Below are positions 45,673 to 57,266 of a DNA stretch of 57,266 nucleotides, in pieces. Origin of the DNA: ZC4RG35 sp036375695. Its GTDB lineage: Bacteria > Actinomycetota > Acidimicrobiia > Spongiisociales > ZC4RG35. Within the stretch, counting starts at the first letter, position 1. The number at the start of each line of letters is the position of its first letter. The stretch spans positions 1 through 57,266 of the forward strand of contig DASVBU010000009.1 in assembly GCA_036375695.1 (NCBI GenBank), in the 5' to 3' direction. The position numbers and the translations under genes are program-made. The notes below the pieces were generated by a model. It had not been told where the DNA came from. It did not search any database and saw nothing but the letters and a program-made list of their open reading frames with translations.

Positions 45673-46430
45673 TGACGGGCCGGGGTGCGCCCCGCGGGGC
45701 GCGTAACCCGGCCGTCGTCGCCGCCGCCCGCCTCCACCGGTCGCGGCACCGCCGGGACACCGGGCGCACCCTCATCGAGGGGCCGAACCTGCTCGAGGAG
45801 GCGCTGAACACCGGTGTGGTGCCCGAGCGCCTGTTCGCATCGGCCGACGACCAGGAGACCGTGCGTCTCGCCCGGGAGGCCGGTGTCGAGGTGATCATCG
45901 TCGACCAGGCGGCCATGGGCCGACTCGCCGGCACGGAGACACCCCGCGGCCCGGTCGCGGTCATCGCACCCAGGGAGCCGGTTCTCGACCGGTCGCGAGA
46001 TCTCCTGGTCGCCCACGGGGTCGGTGAGCCCGGGAACCTCGGATCGCTGATCCGGACGGCGGCCGCCTTCGGCTGGGGTTTCGCCTGGACACCGGGCAGC
46101 GCCGACCCCTGGTCGCCCAAGTCGCTGCGGGCCGGTGCGGGCGGCCAATTCCGTGTCCCGGTGGCACGGATCGCGGGTGTGTCGGACCTCGATGGCTGGA
46201 CCACCGTGGCGACCGTCGTCTCCGGTGGTGACGACCCTGCCTCCCTGGGGAAGGGTAACTGGGCAGTGTTGGTGGGCGAGGAGGCGTCAGGTCTCCCCGA
46301 GGAGGTGGTGGCCGTTGCGGATCGCCGGGTCACGGTGCCGATGCCGGGAGGCACCGAGAGCCTCAACGTCGGTGTCGCCGCCGGGATCGTGGTCTACCAG
46401 CTGACCAGGAACCGATCCGGGAGCCTCTAA
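45672..46430 (+). CDS. SpoU-family 2'-O-methyltransferase (23S rRNA/tRNA)
   Basis: 252-residue SPOUT enzyme using S-adenosylmethionine. An N-terminal substrate-binding domain (RHRRDTGRTLIEGPNLLEEAL) precedes the knotted catalytic domain with motif 1 GEPGNLGSLIRTAAAFG, motif 2 VLVGEEASGLPEEV and motif 3 VPMPGGTESLNVGVAAGIVVYQ. Homologues beside rplT-pheS are annotated as TsnR/RlmB-like rRNA methylases; the exact nucleotide is unknown. ATG 45672 overlaps rplT by one base; GTG 45669 is a close alternative. The stop TAA begins the pheS candidate -10. Confidence 0.93.
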   Translation: MTGRGAPRGARNPAVVAAARLHRSRHRRDTGRTLIEGPNLLEEALNTGVVPERLFASADDQETVRLAREAGVEVIIVDQAAMGRLAGTETPRGPVAVIAPREPVLDRSRDLLVAHGVGEPGNLGSLIRTAAAFGWGFAWTPGSADPWSPKSLRAGAGGQFRVPVARIAGVSDLDGWTTVATVVSGGDDPASLGKGNWAVLVGEEASGLPEEVVAVADRRVTVPMPGGTESLNVGVAAGIVVYQLTRNRSGSL

Positions 46431-46433
46431 CCT
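46428..46433 (+). promoter_or_regulatory. Candidate -10 (TAACCT) for pheS, contains upstream stop
   Basis: TAACCT starts with the SpoU-family gene stop and ends 11 nt before the pheS ATG. Confidence 0.45.
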
Positions 46434-46444
46434 CGCAGCCTCTG

Positions 46445-47494
46445 ATGGACCCGCTGGCCACACTCGACGAAGCGCTCCGATCGGCCGGACCGATGGTGGC
46501 GGAGGCCTCGACCGTCGACGAGATCGACCGGGTCGAGTCGGCCTTGCTCGGAAAGGACTCACCCCTCGGCCAGGTTCGCCGCGCCATGGCCACGCTCGCC
46601 GCCGAGGATCGGCCCAAGGTAGGTGCCCGTCTCAATGAGGTCACCGTCGAGATCGAGAGTCTCATCCACGCCAAGCGACGGGAACTGCAGGCCCTGGAGG
46701 ACGCGGCCAGGCTCGCAGAGGACTCCTTCGACGTCACCCTGGAGTCGGTCCGGCTGCCTGCGGGCACCCGTCATCTCATCCACCAGGTGATCGACGAGGT
46801 GGTGGACATCTTCGTCGGGTTGGGCTACCGGGTGGCCGAGGGCCCCGAGGCCGAACTGGCCTATTACAACTTCGACGCCCTGAACACACCCAAGACGCAC
46901 CCGGCCCGTCTCGAGTCCGACACCATGTACCTGGAGTGGGGAGCCCCGGATGACGAGGTCCTGCTCCGCACCCAGACGTCGCCCGTCCAGGCCCGCTACA
47001 TGGAGTCCCACCAGCCTCCGGTGTACATCGTCGCCCCGGGCCGCACCTACCGGACCGACACGGTCGACGCAACCCATCTCCCGGTCTTCCACCAGATCGA
47101 AGGGCTGGCGGTCGACGAGGGTCTGACCCTCGGCGACCTCAGGGGCACCCTCGCCCACTTCGCCCGCGAGTTCTTCGGTTCCCGAACGGAGGTCCGGCTC
47201 CGTCCGTCGTTCTTCCCCTTCACCGAGCCGAGCGCCGAGCTCGACGTCTCGTGCTTCATCTGCGGCGGCTCCGATCCGTCCTGCCGTGTCTGCGGGGGAG
47301 GGGGATGGCTGGAGATGCTCGGCTGCGGCATGGTCGACCCCAACGTCCTCGTCGCCGCCGGGTACGACCCCGAGGTCTTGTCCGGCTTCGCCTTCGGCGT
47401 CGGTGTGGAGCGGCTCGCCATGGTCCGGCACGGTCTCGACTCGATCAAGAACTTCATCGAGAACGACATCCGCTTCCTGAGGCAATTCCGATGA
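46445..47494 (+). CDS. pheS: Phenylalanine--tRNA ligase alpha subunit
   Basis: Catalytic alpha chain of the (alpha-beta)2 enzyme, 349 residues. After an N-terminal coiled-coil (1-90), the class II core has RHLIHQVIDEVVDIFVGLGY, EAELAYYNFDALNTPKTHPAR, LRTQTSPVQARYME, FHQIEGLAVD, RPSFFPFTEPSAELDVSC and GFAFGVGVERLAM. Two Cys pairs (CFICGG, CRVCGG) near the end of the core may bind a metal. It overlaps pheT by 4 nt. Confidence 0.97.
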   Translation: MDPLATLDEALRSAGPMVAEASTVDEIDRVESALLGKDSPLGQVRRAMATLAAEDRPKVGARLNEVTVEIESLIHAKRRELQALEDAARLAEDSFDVTLESVRLPAGTRHLIHQVIDEVVDIFVGLGYRVAEGPEAELAYYNFDALNTPKTHPARLESDTMYLEWGAPDDEVLLRTQTSPVQARYMESHQPPVYIVAPGRTYRTDTVDATHLPVFHQIEGLAVDEGLTLGDLRGTLAHFAREFFGSRTEVRLRPSFFPFTEPSAELDVSCFICGGSDPSCRVCGGGGWLEMLGCGMVDPNVLVAAGYDPEVLSGFAFGVGVERLAMVRHGLDSIKNFIENDIRFLRQFR

Positions 47495-49863
47495 AGGTTT
47501 CACTGCGCTGGCTCCAGGAGCACATCGACCTCCCCACGACGGACGCGGCGGAGCTGGCCGGCGTGTTCACCTCGATAGGCCTCGAGGTCGAGGGCGTGGA
47601 GGCGCTGGAAGCCGACTGGACGGGTGTCTTCGTGGGAAAGGTGCTCGAGGTCGCCCCGCACCCGGACGCCGACCGCATTCGGGTGTGCCAGGTCGACATC
47701 GGTGCCGGCCCGACCCAGATCGTCTGTGGTGCCTGGAACTTCGACGCGGGTGTGTACGTGCCGGTGGCGGTGCCCGGCGCAGTCCTCCCGGGTGACTTCG
47801 AGATCGGCGAGCGAACCATCAGGGGAGTCACCTCCCACGGCATGATCTGCTCGGAGCGCGAGCTCGGGCTGGGGGAGGACCACGCCGGGATCCTGGTCCT
47901 CGACGGTGAAGAGGAGCCGGGCCGGCCCTTCGCCGAGCTGGTCGAGCTGCCCGACGTCGTCTTCGACCTCGCCATCGGCCCCAACCGCCCCGACGCCATG
48001 TCCATGGTGGGTCTGGCCCGAGACCTCGCCGCCTACTACGACATCGAATACCGCACACCGCCCGATGACCTGGTCACCGTTCCGGGCGACACCGAGCTGC
48101 GGGTGGTGATCGAGGACCCGACCGGGTGCCGACGATTCGTGGCGCGGGAGATCCGCGGTGTCACCGTCGGGCGCTCGCCCATGTGGATGCGACACCGTCT
48201 GGCCAAGGCCGGGATGCGCCCGATCTCCAATGTGGTGGACGTCACCAACTACGTGATGCTGGAGCTGGGGCACCCGCTGCACGCCTTCGATGCCGACAGC
48301 ATCTCCGGCAATGAGCTCGCGGTGAGGCGCGCCTCCGAAGGTGAGACGCTGGTCACCCTCGACGGCGAGGAGAGGCGTCTGCTCCCCGACGATCTCATCA
48401 TCTACGACCAGGACGGCCCCACCTCCATGTCGGGCACCATGGGTGGCGAGCGCAGCGAGGTCGGGGATGAGACCACCCGGGTGATCATGGAGGCGGCGTC
48501 CTGGGATCCGCCCACCATCATGTACATGTCCCGACGCCATGGGCTCCGCTCCGAAGCCTCACTGCGGTTCGAGAGGGGAGTGGACCCGGAGCTCGCCGAC
48601 CGCGCCAACCGCCGGGCCTCGGCCCTGGTGGCGCAACTGTCGGGCGGCGAGGTCCTGGAGGGCGCAGTGGACGAGATCGCCGCGCCCTGGCAGCCCGCCG
48701 TCGTCGAGTTGAAGATGGCCGACGTCGACCGGCTCCTGGGCCCGGGTCTCGCTGCCGACCATGTGGCGGACATCCTCGAGCGTCTCGAGATGAAGGTGGA
48801 TCGCGGTGATCCGATGAGGGTTGTGGTGCCCACCTTCCGGCCCGACCTCACCCGGCCTGCCGACCTGGTCGAAGAGGTGGCACGGATCCACGGGTACGAC
48901 AGGTTCGAGGCACGCATCCCCACCGGCCCCGCCGGAGGTCTCACTGCGAGGCAGCGTCGCATGCGTCGCATCACCGAGACCCTTGCCGGTGCCGGCCTCT
49001 CCCAGGCGCTGAGTCTCCCGTTCGTTGGAGAACCCGACCTGGAGAAGCTGGGAATCGAAGGCCTCGGCCTGCTCACGGTGAAGAACCCCCTCCGGGAGGA
49101 GGAGTCCAAGCTGCGGCCGACGATGCTTCCCGGGCTGCTCAACGCCCTTCGACGCAATCTGTCCTACGGCGCGACCGGAGTCCATCTCTTCGAGACCGGC
49201 CGCGTCTTCCTCGTCGATCCCGACGATGAAGACCCTCGGCTCCCGTCACAGCCGATGCGTCTCGCCTGGGTGCTGCACGGCCCGTTCGGCATGAGCGTCG
49301 ACGGGAGGCCATCCGTGGAGTCCGACGGACGTGTCTCTCTCGCCGTCTGGCGAAGACTCGCCGAGACGATCGGCATCGAGATGCGTCTCGTGCCCGGCTC
49401 GGCGCCCGGATTCCATCCCGGTCGCACCGCCGCCGTCGAGGTGGCGGGGGAGGCGATCGGACACGTCGGTGAGCTCCACCCGGAGGCGGCACGGGCGTTC
49501 GAGATCCCCGGTCGGGTCGGCATCGCCGAGCTCGACTATGAGCCATTGCTGGCGGAGGTGCCGAACGTCGCCGGCTTCACGCCCTCGGTATACCCGCACG
49601 TCGACTTCGATCTCTCGTTCCGGGTGTCCGATGACACCCTGGCGGTGGATCTGCTGCGGGTGACGAATGCGGCGGCCGGCGAGCTGCTCGAGTCGTCGTG
49701 GGTCTTCGACGAGTTCCGCGGACCGGACGGGGAGAGGGCGATCGCCATCCGGTATCGGCTCCGTGCCCGCGACAGGACGCTCACCAACGACGAAGTGGCC
49801 CCGATTCGCCGGGCCATGATCGAGGCGGGGGCCGGGATCGGCGCCGATCTGCGGGGCGCATGA
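47491..49863 (+). CDS. pheT: Phenylalanine--tRNA ligase beta subunit
   Basis: 790 residues. In order: N-terminal MKVSLRWLQEHIDLP, the tRNA-binding OB domain (about 40-150; VAPHPDADRIRVCQVDIG, SHGMICSERELGLG), the B3/B4 editing domain (TNYVMLELGHPLHAFD), the B5 domain, the catalytic-like B6/B7 core and the C-terminal FDX-ACB anticodon domain (about 695-790; YPHVDFDLSFRVSDD). ATG 47491 is the conserved start. It overlaps mpg by 4 nt. Confidence 0.97.
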   Translation: MKVSLRWLQEHIDLPTTDAAELAGVFTSIGLEVEGVEALEADWTGVFVGKVLEVAPHPDADRIRVCQVDIGAGPTQIVCGAWNFDAGVYVPVAVPGAVLPGDFEIGERTIRGVTSHGMICSERELGLGEDHAGILVLDGEEEPGRPFAELVELPDVVFDLAIGPNRPDAMSMVGLARDLAAYYDIEYRTPPDDLVTVPGDTELRVVIEDPTGCRRFVAREIRGVTVGRSPMWMRHRLAKAGMRPISNVVDVTNYVMLELGHPLHAFDADSISGNELAVRRASEGETLVTLDGEERRLLPDDLIIYDQDGPTSMSGTMGGERSEVGDETTRVIMEAASWDPPTIMYMSRRHGLRSEASLRFERGVDPELADRANRRASALVAQLSGGEVLEGAVDEIAAPWQPAVVELKMADVDRLLGPGLAADHVADILERLEMKVDRGDPMRVVVPTFRPDLTRPADLVEEVARIHGYDRFEARIPTGPAGGLTARQRRMRRITETLAGAGLSQALSLPFVGEPDLEKLGIEGLGLLTVKNPLREEESKLRPTMLPGLLNALRRNLSYGATGVHLFETGRVFLVDPDDEDPRLPSQPMRLAWVLHGPFGMSVDGRPSVESDGRVSLAVWRRLAETIGIEMRLVPGSAPGFHPGRTAAVEVAGEAIGHVGELHPEAARAFEIPGRVGIAELDYEPLLAEVPNVAGFTPSVYPHVDFDLSFRVSDDTLAVDLLRVTNAAAGELLESSWVFDEFRGPDGERAIAIRYRLRARDRTLTNDEVAPIRRAMIEAGAGIGADLRGA

Positions 49864-50426
49864 GGACGACCGAGCTCGAGGACATCCTCATCGGGCCACC
49901 GGAGGAGGCCGCTCCTCAACTCCTCGGCTCCCTCCTGGTGTCCGCCATCGGCGGTGAGCTGGTGAGGATCCGCATCACAGAGGTCGAGGCGTACAAGGGC
50001 TCGGAGGACCCGGCGTCGCACGCCTACCGGGGGATGACTGCCCGCAACCGCTCCATGTTCCAGAGGCCCGGAACGCTCTACGTGTATCGCTCCTATGGCA
50101 TCCATCAGTGTGCCAACACGTCGGCCGGCCCGGAAGGTGTCGGGTGGGGGATATTGATCCGCGGCGGTCAGGTCGTGGAGGGCGAGCACGTCGCCCGGCG
50201 ACGCCGTGGCGGCCGACCGGACCTCGCCGATGGGCCCGGGAAGGTGTGCCAGGCGCTGGGGATCCTGGCGGACCACGACGGCACCTACCTGCTCGATGGC
50301 GAGCCGCCGCTCTGGCTCGAGCCTGGGGAGCAGCCGGAGGTCATCGTCTCCACACCGCGGATCGGGATCACCAAGGCACGTGACCTGCCCTGGCGCTTCG
50401 TTTCCGCGATCAGCGCCAACGCCTGA
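49860..50426 (+). CDS. mpg: 3-methyladenine DNA glycosylase (AAG/MPG family)
   Basis: Base excision repair enzyme removing alkylated purines, 188 residues. The active-site block RITEVEAYKGSEDPASHAYRGMTARNRSMF holds the catalytic Glu and the intercalating Tyr region; YVYRSYGIHQCAN and DGPGKVCQALGI follow. Length is normal for bacterial members. The pheT-mpg-tyrS order matches actinobacterial genomes. ATG overlaps pheT by 4 nt. Confidence 0.94.
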   Translation: MRTTELEDILIGPPEEAAPQLLGSLLVSAIGGELVRIRITEVEAYKGSEDPASHAYRGMTARNRSMFQRPGTLYVYRSYGIHQCANTSAGPEGVGWGILIRGGQVVEGEHVARRRRGGRPDLADGPGKVCQALGILADHDGTYLLDGEPPLWLEPGEQPEVIVSTPRIGITKARDLPWRFVSAISANA

Positions 50427-50431
50427 AGGTT

Positions 50432-50437
50432 TACCCT
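50432..50437 (+). promoter_or_regulatory. Candidate -10 (TACCCT) for tyrS
   Basis: TACCCT lies in the 20-bp mpg-tyrS gap and ends 9 nt before the tyrS ATG. Confidence 0.4.
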
Positions 50438-50446
50438 GGCATCCCC

Positions 50447-51631
50447 ATGGCCACGGATCTCGACCGAATCCTGAGATACGCCGACCAGGTGGTGCCGCGT
50501 CAGGACCTGGAGCGCAAGCTTGCGGAAGGGCGCCCCCTGCGGGTCAAGCTGGGCGTGGATCCGACCGCACCCGCGGTGACGCTGGGTTGGGCGGTGGTCC
50601 TGCGCAAGCTGCGCCAGTTCCAGGACCTCGGTCACACGGCCGTGCTCATCATCGGCGACTTCACGGCCCGGGTGGGCGACCCGTCGGAGAGGGACGCCAC
50701 CAGGAAGCGTCTCTCGGCGGAGGAGGTGAACCGCTACTCCGAGGCCGTGCTCGGCCAGTTCCGGCACGTGCTCTCGGACGAGAACCTGGAGATCCGTCGG
50801 AACTCGGAGTGGCTCGAGGCCCTGGACATGGAGGGGATGCTCGAGTTGACCAGCTCCGCCACGGTCGCCCAGATGCTGGAGCGCGCCGACTTCGCCAAGC
50901 GGTACGAGTCGGGGGCGCCGATCTCGGTGATGGAGTTCCTGTACCCGCTCCTCCAGGGCTACGACTCCGTGGCCGTGGAGGCCGACATCGAGCTGGGTGG
51001 CTCCGATCAGTTGTGGAACCTGATGGTGGGGCGGACGGTGCAGGAGCGTTTCGGGCAGAGCCCCCAGGTGGCGCTCACCGTGCCCCTCCTCGTGGGCACC
51101 GACGGCGTCCAGAAGATGTCCCAGTCCCTCGGCAACTACATCGGGGTCGAGGAGGAGCCGCGGGAGATGTTCGGGAAGACGATGAGCATCCCGGACGAGC
51201 TGATGGGGCAGTGGTTCCGTCTCGCCGCGGACCTCGAGCCCGAAGAGGTGGAGGGGATCGAGGCGGCGCTGGCATCTGGTGACCTGCATCCGGCCGAGGC
51301 GAAACGCCGGCTCGCCCGGGAGATCGTGACGCTGTACCACGGCGCCGAGGCGGCAGAGGCGGCGGAGCGGGAGTTCGACGAGGTGTTCAGGAAAGGCGGG
51401 ACGCCAGAGGAGATCCCGATCGTCCGGGTGCCGGACGAGGACCCGGTGAGTGTCCCATCGTTGTTGCGCGACGTGTTCGGGATATCCGGCGCCGAGGCGC
51501 GGCGGCTGATCGACCAGGGCGCAGTGACTCTCGACGGTGAGATGCTCAGGGAATACGAGGCACCTCGGACGGCGTTGACGGGGATGACGCTCCGCGCCGG
51601 GAAACGGCGGTTCGTCCGTCTCTCGGATTGA
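50447..51631 (+). CDS. tyrS: Tyrosine--tRNA ligase, with atypical HIGH motif
   Basis: Class I synthetase of 394 residues, of the TyrZ-like bacterial type. The catalytic domain has LRVKLGVDPTAP, VVLRKLRQFQDLGHTAVLIIGDFTARVGDP, YPLLQGYDSV, LGGSDQLWNLMVGR and KMSQSLGN in the KMSKS position. A C-terminal S4 RNA-binding domain (about 325-394; ISGAEARRLIDQGAVTLDGE) is complete. The HIGH signature, normally HxGH, reads TLGW at residues 45-48, so both histidines are replaced. The rest is well conserved, which argues for a functional variant. It is the only tyrS in the window. Confidence 0.94.
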   Translation: MATDLDRILRYADQVVPRQDLERKLAEGRPLRVKLGVDPTAPAVTLGWAVVLRKLRQFQDLGHTAVLIIGDFTARVGDPSERDATRKRLSAEEVNRYSEAVLGQFRHVLSDENLEIRRNSEWLEALDMEGMLELTSSATVAQMLERADFAKRYESGAPISVMEFLYPLLQGYDSVAVEADIELGGSDQLWNLMVGRTVQERFGQSPQVALTVPLLVGTDGVQKMSQSLGNYIGVEEEPREMFGKTMSIPDELMGQWFRLAADLEPEEVEGIEAALASGDLHPAEAKRRLAREIVTLYHGAEAAEAAEREFDEVFRKGGTPEEIPIVRVPDEDPVSVPSLLRDVFGISGAEARRLIDQGAVTLDGEMLREYEAPRTALTGMTLRAGKRRFVRLSD

Positions 51632-51632
51632 C

Positions 51633-51660
51633 TTGCATAGAAACTGGTGCGGGCTACAGT
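51633..51660 (+). promoter_or_regulatory. rRNA operon promoter-like site P1
   Basis: TTGCAT (51633-51638) and TACAGT (51655-51660) with a 16-nt spacer, starting at the tyrS stop. TTGACT (51628-51633) overlaps as an alternative -35. Confidence 0.5.
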
Positions 51661-51732
51661 TCTGCCCGCAGGCCGGAGTGGTCCGGCCATCCGAAGCCGG
51701 TACGCCCGATCCACCGGGTCGGACGCGCCGGG

Positions 51733-51762
51733 TTGTCGTCTGTACCGGGGTCGCGATAGAAT
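51733..51762 (+). promoter_or_regulatory. rRNA operon promoter-like site P2
   Basis: TTGTCG (51733-51738) and TAGAAT (51757-51762) with an 18-nt spacer; the -10 is close to consensus. About 260 nt of leader would precede the 16S gene. Apart from the listed promoters, processing arm and hairpin, the 51632-52028 leader holds no gene. Confidence 0.55.
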
Positions 51763-51808
51763 CGCCGACCCGACTGACACCAGACAGTCAGACGCGGAGT
51801 CTGTGAGG

Positions 51809-51833
51809 CTCCTTGACAACTGAACAATGTGCC
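51809..51833 (+). other. Pre-16S processing stem, left arm
   Basis: The 25-nt stretch starting CTCCTTGACAACTGAACA is complementary to 53692-53716 in the spacer at 24 of 25 positions. Together they would form the long helix enclosing the 16S rRNA that RNase III cuts in other bacteria. Confidence 0.8.
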
Positions 51834-51952
51834 AAAAGCCAGCAGTGCTCCAATCCGCTGTTGAAGGCAGGGGATGGGAGTGACTGTTCATGTGACGCGC
51901 CCAACGGGTCTCACGCCCGATGGTGTCGTCACGGTGTGCAATCAAAGCTCTG

Positions 51953-51968
51953 AGGCCTTTCGAGGCCT
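51953..51968 (+). other. UUCG-tetraloop hairpin in the rRNA leader
   Basis: AGGCCT-TTCG-AGGCCT gives a 6-bp stem closed by a UUCG loop, a very stable RNA fold, about 60 nt before the mature 16S end. It may assist leader folding or antitermination complex assembly; no clear boxA was found next to it. Confidence 0.5.
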
Positions 51969-52028
51969 TGGACCCAAAAGAGCACAAACCCTTCACTGAC
52001 ACGAATCGCGCTTTGGCGCGTCGAGTGT

Positions 52029-53556
<1,528 letters not shown>

Positions 53557-53814
53557 AAGGAGCTACGACGGATCCATATGGATCCCAAGCTCTCAGTTGG
53601 TCTGCTGGTTACTCGGTCGTCTCGGTCTCGAGGCGGGGTGGAAGGAGAGCTTGCTCTCTGATGAGCCCTCGGTCTCGGGTTCGGGCGATCGGGCACATTG
53701 TTCAGTTGTGAAGGAGTCGAGTCGCCCAGGTGCAATGCATCTGGGCGCTCACGCCTTCAGGCAACTTGAGAACTGCATAGCGAGCACGAAAAGTCGTCTT
53801 GGATTCTCAACATT
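53557..53814 (+). other. 16S-23S internal transcribed spacer, no tRNA
   Basis: About 258 nt with no tRNA gene. It contains a perfect 16-bp palindrome GGATCCATATGGATCC (53570-53585), a hairpin with CGCCCAG/CTGGGCG arms (53723-53747) and the right arm of the 16S processing stem. A CTTGGAT/ATCCAAG inverted repeat (53798-53821) folds into the 23S 5' end and could compete with the mature 23S terminal helix. Confidence 0.85.
53692..53716 (+). other. Pre-16S processing stem, right arm
   Basis: Pairs with 51809-51833 upstream of the 16S gene (24 of 25 positions), closing the precursor helix around 16S rRNA. Confidence 0.8.

Positions 53815-57266
<3,452 letters not shown>

Noticed and set aside
53557..53814. 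tRNA-Ile or tRNA-Ala gene in the 16S-23S spacer
   Set aside because: No CCA-adjacent acceptor stem, anticodon arm or TTCGANTC T-loop arrangement was found; the visible hairpins are simple stems.

Overview
The window is a GC-rich chromosomal segment from a deep-branching member of the Actinomycetota, most likely Acidimicrobiia. Three things point there. The gene order is actinobacterial: carAB-pyrF-mihF-(kinase)-rpoZ-coaBC-metK-priA-def-fmt-rpe-ribD-ribE-ribBA-ribH, then infC-rpmI-rplT-spoU-pheST-mpg-tyrS. It carries the actinobacterial integration host factor and a degenerate PriA. The 23S gene has an expanded domain III stretch (about 55304-55392) of the kind seen in Actinomycetota. The lineage is inferred from reading, not from a database search.

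Layout. 1-1266: a 5'-truncated HNH/13E12-type protein, a reverse-strand TfoX-like protein and a possible gene remnant. 1267-9186: ruvCAB, queA-tgt (queuosine), yajC, apt, the (p)ppGpp enzyme rel and a metallo-beta-lactamase-fold hydrolase. 9199-16356: hisS, aspS, alaS, ruvX, mltG. 16373-21667: the aro genes (aroE; aroC-aroK-aroB), interrupted by a DUF4388 protein and a prepilin peptidase. 21710-22791: efp and an unusual nusB. 22805-31530: a seven-gene pyrimidine operon (pyrR-B-C-carA-carB-pyrD-pyrF) behind a PyrR-binding RNA element that covers the ribosome binding site. 31572-37905: a histidine kinase, mihF, an archaeal-type CMP-kinase-like gene in the usual gmk slot, rpoZ, coaBC, metK, priA. 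38019-44315: def-fmt, rpe, a REC-GGDDF regulator and the riboflavin genes. 44337-51631: an infC operon with a leader attenuator and an AUC start, then pheST, mpg, tyrS. 51633-57266: an rRNA operon with two promoter-like sites, a complete 16S gene, a tRNA-free spacer and a 23S gene cut by the window end.

Most genes are packed with 4-nt ATGA/GTGA overlaps and are probably translationally coupled. At breaks between coupled groups a TANNNT hexamer, seven times exactly TAACCT, usually lies 6-12 nt before the start codon. In seven cases it begins with the stop codon of the gene upstream. This suggests widespread leaderless or near-leaderless transcription from promoters embedded in gene ends.

The strongest unusual element is a group I intron of about 705 nt in the 23S gene after E. 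coli position 1931. It encodes a single-motif LAGLIDADG endonuclease whose reading frame overlaps the intron core. Other oddities are a NusB with an IF2-N-like amino-terminal domain, a tyrosyl-tRNA synthetase whose HIGH motif reads TLGW, apparent CUG starts for priA and the CMP-kinase-like gene, and a palindromic GTACC repeat before def.
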